Of a DNA stretch of 64,000 bases, positions 41,174 to 49,389 are shown one piece after another (position 1 is the stretch's first letter; every line of letters begins with the position of its first letter). The stretch is from Pseudocitrobacter sp913778145 (lineage in GTDB: Bacteria; Pseudomonadota; Gammaproteobacteria; Enterobacterales; Enterobacteriaceae): NCBI GenBank assembly GCA_035726825.1, contig JALNTX010000002.1:62001-126000 (forward strand). The letters run 5' to 3'. The notes below the pieces were generated by a model. It did no database searches. It saw nothing but the letters and a program-made list of their open reading frames with translations, and was not told the DNA's origin. A program made the translations under genes and the position numbers.

Positions 41174-43108
41174 ATGCTTCAGGATAACCCGCTGCTCGCG
41201 CAGCTAAAACAGCAACTTCACTCCCAGACGCCGCGTGCCGAAGGGGTTGTCAAAGGCACGGAAAAAGGTTTCGGTTTCCTCGAGGTCGATGCGCAGAAAA
41301 GCTACTTTATTCCGCCGCCGCAGATGAAAAAAGTGATGCACGGCGACCGTATTATCGCTGTGATCCATTCTGAAAAAGAGAAAGAGAGCGCCGAACCGGA
41401 AGAACTGGTTGAGCCGTTCCTGAGCCGTTTTGTCGGTCGCGTGCACCGTAAAGACGACCGTCTTTCTATTGTTCCCGATCATCCGCTTATCAAAGATGCT
41501 ATTCCGTGTCGCGCCGAGCGCGGCGTGGATCATGATTTTAAAGAAGGCGACTGGGCCGTTGCAGAAATGCGCCGCCACCCGCTGAAAGGCGATCGCACCT
41601 TCTACGCAGAACTGACCCAGTTCATCACCTTTGGCGACGATCATTTCGTGCCGTGGTGGGTTACCCTCGCCCGCCATAATCTGGAAAAAGAAGCGCCGGA
41701 CGGCGTGGCAACAGAGATGCAGGACGAAGGACTGGAACGTCGCGACCTTACCGCCCTCGACTTTGTCACCATCGATAGCGCCAGCACCGAAGATATGGAT
41801 GATGCGCTGTATGTGGAAGAAGCCGCTGACGGCAAGCTGAATTTAACCGTGGCGATTGCCGACCCAACCGCATGGATTGTCGCAGGCAGCAAGCTTGATA
41901 ACATCGCCAAAGTGCGCGCGTTTACCAACTATCTGCCGGGCTTTAACATCCCGATGCTGCCGCGTGAACTGTCCGACGATCTCTGCTCGCTGCGTGCCAA
42001 CGTGGTGCGCCCGGTTCTCGCCTGCCGTATGACGCTGGCCGCCGATGGCACCATTGAAGACGATATCGAATTCTTCGCGGCAACCATTGAATCGAAAGCC
42101 AAGCTGGCCTATGACGATGTGTCCAACTGGCTGGAAAAAACCGGCGACTGGAAACCGGACAGCGACAACATTGCGCATCAAATCACGCTGCTGGAACGCG
42201 TGTGCCAACTGCGCAGTGAATGGCGCAAAACCCACGCGTTGGTGTTTAAAGATCGCCCGGACTACCGCTTCGTGCTGGGTGAAAAAGGCGAAGTGCTTGA
42301 TATCGTGGCCGAACCCCGCCGCATTGCTAACCGTATCGTTGAAGAGTCAATGATTGCGGCCAACATCTGCGCGGCTCGCGTGCTGCGCGATAAGCTCGGT
42401 TTCGGTATTTATAACGTGCATACCGGTTTTGATCCGGCGAACACGGAAGCGCTGGCGGCGTTGCTGAAAACGCACGACGTGCATGTTGATCCGGAAGAAG
42501 TTCTGACGCTGCATGGCTTCTGTAAGCTGCGTCGTGAGCTGGATGCCCAGCCGTCAGGCTTCCTGGATAGCCGCATCCGCCGCTTCCAGTCATTCGCGGA
42601 AATCAGCATCGATCCAGGCCCGCATTTTGGCCTGGGTCTGGAAGCCTACGCGACCTGGACCTCACCGATTCGTAAGTATGGCGATATGATCAACCATCGC
42701 CTGCTGAAAGCGATCATAAAAGGTGAAAACGCGGCGCGTCCGCAAGATGAAGTTACGGTACAGATGGCAGAGCGCCGTCGCCTGAACCGCATGGCGGAGC
42801 GTGACGTTGCAGACTGGCTGTATGCACGTTATCTCAACCCGCAGGCGGGGAAAGAGACGCGTTTCGCGGCTGAAATCATCGATATCAGCCGTGGCGGCAT
42901 GCGTGTGCGTCTGGTCGACAATGGCGCCGTGGCCTTTATTCCGGCACCGTTCCTGCACGCTGTGCGTGACGAAATGGTTTGCAGCCAGGAAAACGGCACC
43001 GTACAGATCAAAGGGGAAGTCGTTTATAAAGTGACCGACGTTATCGATGTGACCATCGCCGAAGTGCGCATGGAAACCCGCAGCGTTATTGCACGCCCGG
43101 CTATTTAA
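41174..43108 (+). CDS. rnb: RNase II, 3'-5' exoribonuclease
   Basis: A 644-aa processive exoribonuclease. It has two cold-shock-like domains at the N terminus (GVVKGTEKGFGFLEVDAQ), the RNB catalytic core with metal-binding Asp residues in TIDSASTEDMDDALYV, the Arg/Glu region SPIRKYGDMINHR and a C-terminal S1 domain. It degrades single-stranded RNA and removes poly(A) tails. Length equals E. coli. In E. coli gmr (pdeR), whose product controls RNase II stability, is next; here it is absent. Confidence 0.97.
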   Translation: MLQDNPLLAQLKQQLHSQTPRAEGVVKGTEKGFGFLEVDAQKSYFIPPPQMKKVMHGDRIIAVIHSEKEKESAEPEELVEPFLSRFVGRVHRKDDRLSIVPDHPLIKDAIPCRAERGVDHDFKEGDWAVAEMRRHPLKGDRTFYAELTQFITFGDDHFVPWWVTLARHNLEKEAPDGVATEMQDEGLERRDLTALDFVTIDSASTEDMDDALYVEEAADGKLNLTVAIADPTAWIVAGSKLDNIAKVRAFTNYLPGFNIPMLPRELSDDLCSLRANVVRPVLACRMTLAADGTIEDDIEFFAATIESKAKLAYDDVSNWLEKTGDWKPDSDNIAHQITLLERVCQLRSEWRKTHALVFKDRPDYRFVLGEKGEVLDIVAEPRRIANRIVEESMIAANICAARVLRDKLGFGIYNVHTGFDPANTEALAALLKTHDVHVDPEEVLTLHGFCKLRRELDAQPSGFLDSRIRRFQSFAEISIDPGPHFGLGLEAYATWTSPIRKYGDMINHRLLKAIIKGENAARPQDEVTVQMAERRRLNRMAERDVADWLYARYLNPQAGKETRFAAEIIDISRGGMRVRLVDNGAVAFIPAPFLHAVRDEMVCSQENGTVQIKGEVVYKVTDVIDVTIAEVRMETRSVIARPAI

Positions 43109-43120
43109 GGCCAATAAAAG

Positions 43121-43149
43121 AGCGGCTTCGTAACTCGAAGCCGCTTTTC
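43121..43149 (+). terminator. rnb terminator
   Basis: GCGGCTTCG (43122-43130) and CGAAGCCGC (43136-43144) form a 9-bp stem followed by TTTT. Confidence 0.9.
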
Positions 43150-43245
43150 ACTTAATGTTGTATCGTCTGCCATTTTTTTCTCTTCTCTTTTGCCGCTATT
43201 TTTTGCATCATTGATTTCATTCAAATTTCTAAACAGGGTTACACC

Positions 43246-43428
43246 ATGTCCCATCTTGATGCGCATCAGGTTGCTCAACGTATTGATACCGTTCTCGATA
43301 TTCTGGTGGCGGGTGATTACCACTCTGCAATCAATAACCTGGAAATTCTAAAAGCTGAACTGCTGGCACAAATTGCCGATCAACAAACTTCGCAAACAGG
43401 TCAGCCCAAGTCCCCGTGGGAAATCTGA
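43246..43428 (+). CDS. yciZ: YciZ, small conserved protein
   Basis: A 60-aa protein: amphipathic helices (LDAHQVAQRIDTVLDILVAG, then AINNLEILKAELLAQIA) and the end KSPWEI, closely matching E. coli YciZ (57 aa). It was once suspected to be a resistance factor; its role is not established. No signal peptide. It follows rnb and its terminator, where K-12 has gmr in between. Confidence 0.9.
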   Translation: MSHLDAHQVAQRIDTVLDILVAGDYHSAINNLEILKAELLAQIADQQTSQTGQPKSPWEI

Positions 43429-43491
43429 CACCACTCACTTTGCGAAAATGCGCTCGCGCATTTTCGCCCCGACTTTTGATATGTAATTAAT

Positions 43492-44241
43492 ATGAATGCC
43501 CGACAACAGTCCATCCTGCAGATGGTTATCGACAAAGGCCGCATGAGCGTCGCCGACCTGGCTAAAATGACCGGCGTTTCAGAAGTGACTATTCGTCAGG
43601 ATTTAAACCTGCTCGAAAAAGAAAGCTATCTGCGTCGTACCCACGGCTTTGCGGTGCCGCTGGACAGCGAAGACGTAGAAACCCGCATGATGAATAATTT
43701 TGCGCTTAAGCGCGAGCTGGCGAGCTTTGCAGCATCGCTGGTGCTGCCGGGCGAAACCGTGTTTATCGAAAACGGCAGTAGCAATGCCCTGCTGGCGCGT
43801 ACGCTCGCCGAGCAAGCGGATATCACGATTATCACTGTGAGCAGCTATATCGCACACCTGCTTAAGGAAATGCCTGCGGAAGTTATCCTGCTTGGCGGTA
43901 TCTACCAGAAGAAAAGCGAAAGCATGGTTGGCCCACTGACTCGCCAGTACATTCAGCAGGTCCATTTCAGCAAAGCGTTTATCGGTATTGATGGCTGGCA
44001 GGCCTCCACCGGCTTCACGGGCCGCGATATGATGCGTGCCGACGTGGTGAATGCGGTGCTGGAAAAAGAGTGCGAAGCGATTGCACTGAGCGACAGCAGT
44101 AAGTTTGGCGTTACCCATGCGTATCCGCTGGGGCCGATGACCCGATTTAGCCGGGTAATCACCGATGACGCTCTGGCGGCGGAGCAGCAGGCTCAACTGG
44201 AGCGATCCGGGCTGAAGGTGGATATTGTTAAGAGGCCGTAG
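43492..44241 (+). CDS. yciT: YciT, DeoR-family regulator
   Basis: A 249-aa repressor-type regulator. It has an N-terminal winged helix (MSVADLAKMTGVSEVTIRQDLNLLEKE) and a C-terminal sugar-phosphate sensor fold (GETVFIENGSSNALLARTLA). Length equals E. coli YciT, which responds to osmotic or sugar-related cues and is little studied. Adjacent osmB is osmotically induced, and a link is possible. Confidence 0.93.
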   Translation: MNARQQSILQMVIDKGRMSVADLAKMTGVSEVTIRQDLNLLEKESYLRRTHGFAVPLDSEDVETRMMNNFALKRELASFAASLVLPGETVFIENGSSNALLARTLAEQADITIITVSSYIAHLLKEMPAEVILLGGIYQKKSESMVGPLTRQYIQQVHFSKAFIGIDGWQASTGFTGRDMMRADVVNAVLEKECEAIALSDSSKFGVTHAYPLGPMTRFSRVITDDALAAEQQAQLERSGLKVDIVKRP

Positions 44242-44248
44242 GACCTTG

Positions 44249-44356
44249 CCCCCTCACCCTAACCCTCTCCCGCAGGGAGAGGGAACCGACCGAGCACAAT
44301 ATCAAAGATTGTGCGGTTTTCTCCCTCTCCCTGCGGGAGAGGGCCGGGGTGAGGGG
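44249..44356. repeat. 108-bp interspersed palindromic repeat
   Basis: The left arm CCCCTCACCCTAACCCTCTC and the right arm, ending GGGCCGGGGTGAGGGG, are inverse copies. Each arm holds a smaller palindrome (CCTCTCCCGCAGGGAGAGG on the left). A hairpin GCACAAT/ATTGTGC sits in the middle. Sequences of this kind are scattered through many enterobacterial genomes between genes, and resemble REP-like or MITE-like elements. It lies directly after yciT and could fold as a large terminator. Confidence 0.8.
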
Positions 44357-44583
44357 TCGCTTTCTCCCACAAACATCCATTCCTCGTATTGCCTTTCACG
44401 CCCCTCTATGAGATTTTTCCTAGTGTCCAATTAGGACTTTTTACCTGTCTAATATACGATAAGAAAGTAGAATTAATATTAGCGATATAACAGGAAGTAA
44501 CTATCACTTGCGTGACTAAGTAACAGTTCTACAACCTGCGCAACATGCTTCACGACATAAGCCGTTTTTATCTCTGGCCCGCG

Positions 44584-44594
44584 GCTAAAATTAA
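44584..44594 (+). promoter_or_regulatory. Candidate sigma-S promoter of osmB
   Basis: GCTAAAATTAA resembles the extended -10 of RpoS promoters (KCTAYRCTTAA) with two or three changes, about 40 bases before osmB. E. coli osmB is RpoS-dependent. Confidence 0.45.
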
Positions 44595-44636
44595 AAAAGG
44601 CTTTTTCCGTGAATCGAATATTCAGGAGAAAATACG

Positions 44637-44855
44637 ATGACTTCAATGAACAAAAAAATCACTGCAGCGGTTATCGCTGCGACTTTAGTAATGTCACTGA
44701 GCGCTTGTTCAAACTGGTCTAAACGCGATCGTAACACCGCAATCGGCGCTGGCGCAGGTGCGCTCGGCGGTGCGGTATTAACTGACGGCAGCACCCTGGG
44801 TACGCTGGGCGGCGCGGCAGTCGGTGGGGTAATTGGTCACCAGGTTGGCAAATAA
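44637..44855 (+). CDS. osmB: OsmB, osmotically inducible lipoprotein
   Basis: A 72-aa lipoprotein. It has a signal peptide with lipobox MSLSAC, and a mature chain that is mostly a Gly-zipper-like region (GAGAGALGGAVLTDGSTLG, then GGAAVGGVIGHQVGK). Length equals E. coli OsmB. It is induced by osmotic stress, stationary phase and the Rcs system in E. coli. A terminator follows. Confidence 0.96.
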   Translation: MTSMNKKITAAVIAATLVMSLSACSNWSKRDRNTAIGAGAGALGGAVLTDGSTLGTLGGAAVGGVIGHQVGK

Positions 44856-44887
44856 TAGTCACCCGACTATTTGAAATAAGAATTCAG

Positions 44888-44916
44888 GTCCCCGATAAAT
44901 ATCGGGGACTTTTTTA
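44888..44916 (+). terminator. osmB terminator
   Basis: GTCCCCGATA and TATCGGGGAC form a stem of about ten pairs, followed by TTTTTT, 33 bases past the osmB stop and just before the convergent yciH stop. Confidence 0.92.
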
Positions 44917-44920
44917 TATC

Positions 44921-45247
44921 TCACCCCCCTGCCAGTTTCACTTTCAGCCCTTTGGCTTCGAGTAAAGTTTTTAGCAGGTCGCGTTTATCGCCCTGAATTT
45001 CGATTACGCCATCTTTCACTGAACCGCCGCAGCCACATTTCTTTTTCAGCTCAGCAGCCAGTTTCGCCAGCGATTCATCATCCTGGTCGATGCCGGTAAT
45101 CAGGCAAACGCCCTTTCCTTTACGCCCGCTGGTCTGACGCTGAATACGCACAATGCCGTCGCCTTTTGGACGTTCCAGGGCAACTTTTGGTTCGTCGATA
45201 CGACCGCTATCGGTGGAGTACACCAGGCGGCTGTTGGAGTCGCTCAT
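44921..45247 (-). CDS. yciH: YciH, SUI1/eIF1-like protein
   Basis: A 108-aa protein with the eIF1/SUI1 fold (IQRQTSGRKGKGVCLITGID, KKCGCGGSVKDGVIEIQGDK). In E. coli it acts as a stress-related translation factor that discriminates against faulty initiation complexes. It is translationally coupled to pyrF: its start shares one base with the pyrF stop. Confidence 0.94.
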   Translation of the reverse strand: MSDSNSRLVYSTDSGRIDEPKVALERPKGDGIVRIQRQTSGRKGKGVCLITGIDQDDESLAKLAAELKKKCGCGGSVKDGVIEIQGDKRDLLKTLLEAKGLKVKLAGG

Positions 45248-45984
45248 TACGCCTCCTTTTGCAGCGATGCGTTAATGGTGCGCAGCGTCAACGCCGGGTC
45301 CGCGGATTGCGTTACCGGACGGCCTATTACCATATAATCCACGCCTGCGGCCTGTGCCTGTTCAGGCGTCATGATACGGCGCTGATCGCCCGCTTCACTG
45401 CCCACAGGGCGAATCCCCGGCGTCACGAGCTTAAATGCCTGCCCCAGTTCCTGTTTGAAGCGTCCGGCTTCCTGCGCTGAACACACCACGCCATCCAGGC
45501 CGCAGTCGCGAGTCAGTTTCGCCAGTTTGGCGGCATAATCCGCAGGTGACAACGTCACACCGAGATCCAGCAGGTCGCTGGCTTCCATGCTGGTCAGCAC
45601 GGTGACCGCAATCAACAGCGGCGCCTCTTTCCCAAACGGCAGCAACGCTTCGCGTGCCGCAGACATCATCCGTGCCCCACCTGACGCATGCACGTTCACC
45701 ATCCATACACCCAGCTCAGCCGCTGCCGCAACGGCATGGGCGGTGGTATTTGGGATATCGTGGAATTTCAGGTCCAGGAAGATATCAAAGCCACGCTGCT
45801 GTAAATCACGCACAAACTGCGGGCCGAACAGCGTAAACATCTCTTTTCCGACTTTCAGACGGCAGTCGCGCGGGTCGATACGATCGACAAAGGCAAGCGC
45901 TTTATCGCGATTATCGTAATCGAGAGCAACAACAACGGGAGAGGATGTGACAATACGGGAAGAAGATGAAGCAGTAGACGTCAT
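45247..45984 (-). CDS. pyrF: PyrF, orotidine-5'-phosphate decarboxylase
   Basis: A 245-aa TIM-barrel enzyme catalysing the last step of UMP synthesis. The catalytic Lys-Asp set is in FLDLKFHDIPNT. The phosphate site is in TPGIRPVGSEAGDQRR and VIGRPVTQS. Length equals E. coli. It is the first gene of a two-gene unit with yciH, downstream of lapAB on the same strand after a gap of 193 bp. Confidence 0.96.
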   Translation of the reverse strand: MTSTASSSSRIVTSSPVVVALDYDNRDKALAFVDRIDPRDCRLKVGKEMFTLFGPQFVRDLQQRGFDIFLDLKFHDIPNTTAHAVAAAAELGVWMVNVHASGGARMMSAAREALLPFGKEAPLLIAVTVLTSMEASDLLDLGVTLSPADYAAKLAKLTRDCGLDGVVCSAQEAGRFKQELGQAFKLVTPGIRPVGSEAGDQRRIMTPEQAQAAGVDYMVIGRPVTQSADPALTLRTINASLQKEA

Positions 45985-46177
45985 GACCAGACCTTCTTGT
46001 TGATGGGCGCCCGGCTATTCAGGCGCAGAAAAGGTAAACGGCGAGCATTCTACCTGCGAGTGGGCAAAATTGACAGGCGCGATTGGCCCTGCTGAGCCTT
46101 ACGTGCTCGATGCTGAATGTGCAAAGGGTAAAACACTAATGAGTATGTTGTAACTAAAGTGGGCGTTTTTTTAAATA

Positions 46178-47347
46178 TTACTGTCCGTCGAGACCGCGAA
46201 TCGGCTTAACGGTGGACCACGCACGGCATGATGGGCAGTGCCAGTAAAGCGTATAGGCGGTGAAGCCACACTTCTGACAGCGATAGCGCGGTTTGCTGCG
46301 GATCTGCTCACCAACCATGTCTCGCAGCACCATCAGGCTCTCTTTCGCGCGCCCTTCTTCTGCTTCATTGAGGTGGTAATCCATCAGCTTATGGAAGACG
46401 CGCATGGTTGGATGACGCTGCAGCTGGCGTGTCACATAGGTCTGCGCGACATCGCCGCCTTCACGCTGTTCGAGCACCTGCGCCAGCATCAGTTCTGCTG
46501 CGGCACCGGTATTTTCCTCGACGCAACGTTGTAGGAAGGCATCCCACTCATCCGTTTTACCCAGCTGTTGATAGCAGGTTTGCAGCATTTCCAGCGTTTC
46601 GCTGACCAGTTCTTTATCTTGATCGATGACGCGCAGCAAACTTTCACGCGCTTTGGCGTAATCGCCCTTCGCCATCCAGACGCGGCCCATCATAATAGAG
46701 ACGCGCGCACTGGACGGATCGGCAGATGCGCCCTTTTTCAGCAGCGTCATCGCTTTATCCATATCATCGTTGCCCATTTGTTGCAGGGCCAGCTCGCACC
46801 AGAAATGGGCAATTTCACCGCGATGCTTCTCTTTACCCAGCTTGACCAGGCGCTCAGCAACGTCGATAGCCTTTTGCCAGTCGCTGGTTAGCTGTGCGAT
46901 TTGCAGCAGCTGTTGCAGCGCACTGATACGAAAATCCGTTTCATCAACCAACTGGCTGAACATGTCTTCGGCGCGGTCATACAGCCCGGCTGCCATATAG
47001 TCACGCCCCAGTTGCTGTACGGCCAGCAGACGCTGATCGTAGGTCAGCGAAGCGCTTTCCATTAAGGTTTGGTGAATACGGATGGCGCGGTCAACCTCGC
47101 CGCGTGAACGGAACAGGTTGCCCAGCGTAAGGTGGGCTTCAACGGTGCCGGTATCCTCTTTTAACATGTCGAGGAACAGGTCTACCGCTTTGTCTTGCTG
47201 GTTACTTAAGAGAAAGTTAACCCCTGCCACATAATCACGTGACAAACGGCTCGCTTCGTCCTGTTTGGACTGTTGTGCACTTCTGCGCCCCATATACCAA
47301 CCATAGGCGGCCGCAACGGGTAAGAGCAGAAACAACAACTCCAGCAT
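46178..47347 (-). CDS. lapB: LapB (YciM), regulator of LPS synthesis
   Basis: A 389-aa protein anchored by one N-terminal membrane helix (LLFLLLPVAAAYGWYMG), with nine or so TPR repeats and a C-terminal rubredoxin-like zinc site (YRCQKCGFTAYTLYWHCPSC). It directs LpxC to FtsH for degradation and so balances LPS with phospholipid. It is essential in E. coli under many conditions. Length equals E. coli. It follows lapA after six bases. Confidence 0.96.
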   Translation of the reverse strand: MLELLFLLLPVAAAYGWYMGRRSAQQSKQDEASRLSRDYVAGVNFLLSNQQDKAVDLFLDMLKEDTGTVEAHLTLGNLFRSRGEVDRAIRIHQTLMESASLTYDQRLLAVQQLGRDYMAAGLYDRAEDMFSQLVDETDFRISALQQLLQIAQLTSDWQKAIDVAERLVKLGKEKHRGEIAHFWCELALQQMGNDDMDKAMTLLKKGASADPSSARVSIMMGRVWMAKGDYAKARESLLRVIDQDKELVSETLEMLQTCYQQLGKTDEWDAFLQRCVEENTGAAAELMLAQVLEQREGGDVAQTYVTRQLQRHPTMRVFHKLMDYHLNEAEEGRAKESLMVLRDMVGEQIRSKPRYRCQKCGFTAYTLYWHCPSCRAWSTVKPIRGLDGQ

Positions 47348-47353
47348 AAATCG

Positions 47354-47662
47354 TTATTCCTTCGTTACTGGCACAGTCGGATTTACGGACGGCACACTCT
47401 CTGGCGCGATCTGATTTTCCAGACGCTTAATTTTACGCTCTGCACGCAGCAGAGAAACACGCACGCGCAGCCAGAACAGGCCACAGACCAGCCAGCCAAT
47501 CGCAAAACCTACGGCAAACAATACCGCCAGCAATGTTGAAATTCTGAATTCGCCCTGCGCCAGCAAATAGTTGAAGGTCACGAGCTGATCGTTTTGTGCG
47601 CCCAGCGTCACGGAGATGACAAAGACCGCTAACACCAATAAGAAAATGAGAAAATATTTCAC
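47354..47662 (-). CDS. lapA: LapA (YciS), LPS assembly membrane protein
   Basis: A 102-aa inner-membrane protein with two helices (YFLIFLLVLAVFVISVTL and LLAVLFAVGFAIGWLVCGLF) and a coiled cytoplasmic end (LLRAERKIKRLENQ). It is paired with LapB in E. coli and is heat-shock inducible there. No clear sigma-32 promoter was found in the short upstream region. Confidence 0.94.
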   Translation of the reverse strand: MKYFLIFLLVLAVFVISVTLGAQNDQLVTFNYLLAQGEFRISTLLAVLFAVGFAIGWLVCGLFWLRVRVSLLRAERKIKRLENQIAPESVPSVNPTVPVTKE

Positions 47663-47814
47663 ACGACTTCCCGTTATGTGGCTTTAGCTGATAAATCCTG
47701 TTCGATCTATCGCATCCAGCCTTATAAAGTATCATTTTCGCCGCGCCGACGAAATGGAAAAGCACACGGCCAGTTCAGGATTTGAGGGTTTAAGAGGTGA
47801 AAATCAACCCTTGC

Positions 47815-48579
47815 TCAATTTTCCTGCTCACGTTTCCTGATTTCCTGCGCTTCCTCGCCAGGGGGCGACAGCGGGCCGCATATTTTTTGCGCAAGCCAGG
47901 TTGCTACTGTTACCAGTAGCCAGGACATCAGCGTTGCCGCCACTAAATCGCGCGGCCAGTGCATGCCTAACAGTAGACGACTACCCATTACCGCCGTTGC
48001 CCATACCAGCAAAATCGCGATGGTGAACGTGCGCCGACGCGGCCACAGCAGGCCGACGGCGAGTAGCGCCCAACTTGCCGCAAACATGGTATGCCCGGAC
48101 GGAAACGCAAAACCTGTCTCATTTTGCCAGTGTTTACGCAAAAACGTTGGAATATCCTGTTGTTGTGCAAGCTGTTCTTCCACCAGCGCGCCGCGATCCT
48201 TACGCTTTAAAGTGTAGAACTCATCAACCGAAATATGATGTGTTTTTTCCAGCCAGATGACATAAGGCCGCGGTTCCTGGGCCAAACTCTTCACCCAGGA
48301 TTTCGCGCCTTGCCCAATGATTATCGCCCCAGCCAGAATTGCGAACAGCATAATTGCCGGGCGCAGGCGAAAACGCAGACACCACAAAAACCAGCCAAAG
48401 AGCACCACGTGCGTGATTATGCCCCAGGGTTCGGTTACGGTTTCGGTAATCCAATACAAGGCTTTGAGCCAGGTTGAAGAATGCCCTGGCTGCCACGTCC
48501 ATCCTGAAATCCATACGGCGAGCGGCATCACTAACAATGCGGCGGCCCCCACTGCGGTTCGTCTGGCAATTGTTAGCAT
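47815..48579 (-). CDS. pgpB: PgpB, phosphatidylglycerophosphate / undecaprenyl-PP phosphatase
   Basis: A 254-aa membrane phosphatase of the PAP2 family with the three signature motifs: KSWVKSLAQEPRP, FPSGHT and SRLLLGMHWPRD. It dephosphorylates PGP and undecaprenyl pyrophosphate at the outer face of the inner membrane. Six helices are expected. Length equals E. coli. It is divergent from ribA over 179 bp. Confidence 0.95.
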   Translation of the reverse strand: MLTIARRTAVGAAALLVMPLAVWISGWTWQPGHSSTWLKALYWITETVTEPWGIITHVVLFGWFLWCLRFRLRPAIMLFAILAGAIIIGQGAKSWVKSLAQEPRPYVIWLEKTHHISVDEFYTLKRKDRGALVEEQLAQQQDIPTFLRKHWQNETGFAFPSGHTMFAASWALLAVGLLWPRRRTFTIAILLVWATAVMGSRLLLGMHWPRDLVAATLMSWLLVTVATWLAQKICGPLSPPGEEAQEIRKREQEN

Positions 48580-48758
48580 AACGGCTCCTTTGTCGCTGAA
48601 TCCTCAATAATAAACGAATAATAACATAACGGCGAAACTGTCAAAATTGTGCGCTTTAACAGCAGTCACTTGCGCATCATTAGGTGAACCAAAGCACGTT
48701 GTGGCAAAATACAGAAAACAGAAAGCGCTGATGGCGCTGACATAATCTGGAGAATCAC

Positions 48759-49352
48759 ATGCAGCTTAAACGTGTGGCAGAAGCCAAACTGCCAACCCCC
48801 TGGGGCGATTTCCTGATGGTGGGCTTTGAAGAACTGGCAACCGGGCAGGATCACGTCGCCCTGGTCTTTGGTGACATTTCCGGGCAAACGCCGGTACTGG
48901 CACGCGTTCACTCCGAATGTCTGACGGGCGATGCGCTCTTTAGCCTGCGCTGTGATTGCGGTTTCCAGCTTGAAGCGGCCCTGACGCACATCGCAGAAGA
49001 AGGCCGTGGCATTCTGCTTTATCATCGTCAGGAAGGTCGTAATATCGGCCTGTTGAATAAAATTCGCGCCTATGCGCTGCAGGATCAGGGCTACGACACC
49101 GTTGAAGCCAACCACCAGCTTGGCTTTGCCGCCGATGAACGCGACTTCACCCTGTGTGCAGACATGTTCAAGCTGCTCGGCGTGGACGAGGTGCGTCTGT
49201 TGACCAATAACCCGAAAAAGGTTGAGATCCTGACCGAAGCGGGCATCAATATCGTTGAGCGCGTCCCGCTCATCGTTGGGCGTAATCCAAAAAACGCCTA
49301 CTATCTCGATACTAAGGCGGCCAAGATGGGCCACCTGTTGAAAGAAGAGTAA
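48759..49352 (+). CDS. ribA: RibA, GTP cyclohydrolase II
   Basis: A 197-aa enzyme catalysing the first step of riboflavin synthesis. Zinc ligands are in HSECLTGDALFSLRCDCG, and catalytic/substrate residues are in RQEGRNIGLLNKI and LTNNPKKV. E. coli RibA is 196 aa. A strong terminator lies between it and the convergent ABC operon. Confidence 0.96.
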   Translation: MQLKRVAEAKLPTPWGDFLMVGFEELATGQDHVALVFGDISGQTPVLARVHSECLTGDALFSLRCDCGFQLEAALTHIAEEGRGILLYHRQEGRNIGLLNKIRAYALQDQGYDTVEANHQLGFAADERDFTLCADMFKLLGVDEVRLLTNNPKKVEILTEAGINIVERVPLIVGRNPKNAYYLDTKAAKMGHLLKEE

Positions 49353-49358
49353 ACATGA

Positions 49359-49389
49359 AGCCCGCCAGCGAACCTGGCGGGCTTTTTTT
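49359..49389. terminator. ribA terminator
   Basis: GCCCGCCAG (49360-49368) and CTGGCGGGC (49374-49382), followed by seven T. The end touches the stop codon of the convergent ABC ATPase gene. Confidence 0.92.

Noticed and set aside
44249..44356. CRISPR array or tRNA cluster
   Set aside because: The repeat is a single palindromic element without spacers; no cloverleaf or cas gene is visible anywhere in the window.
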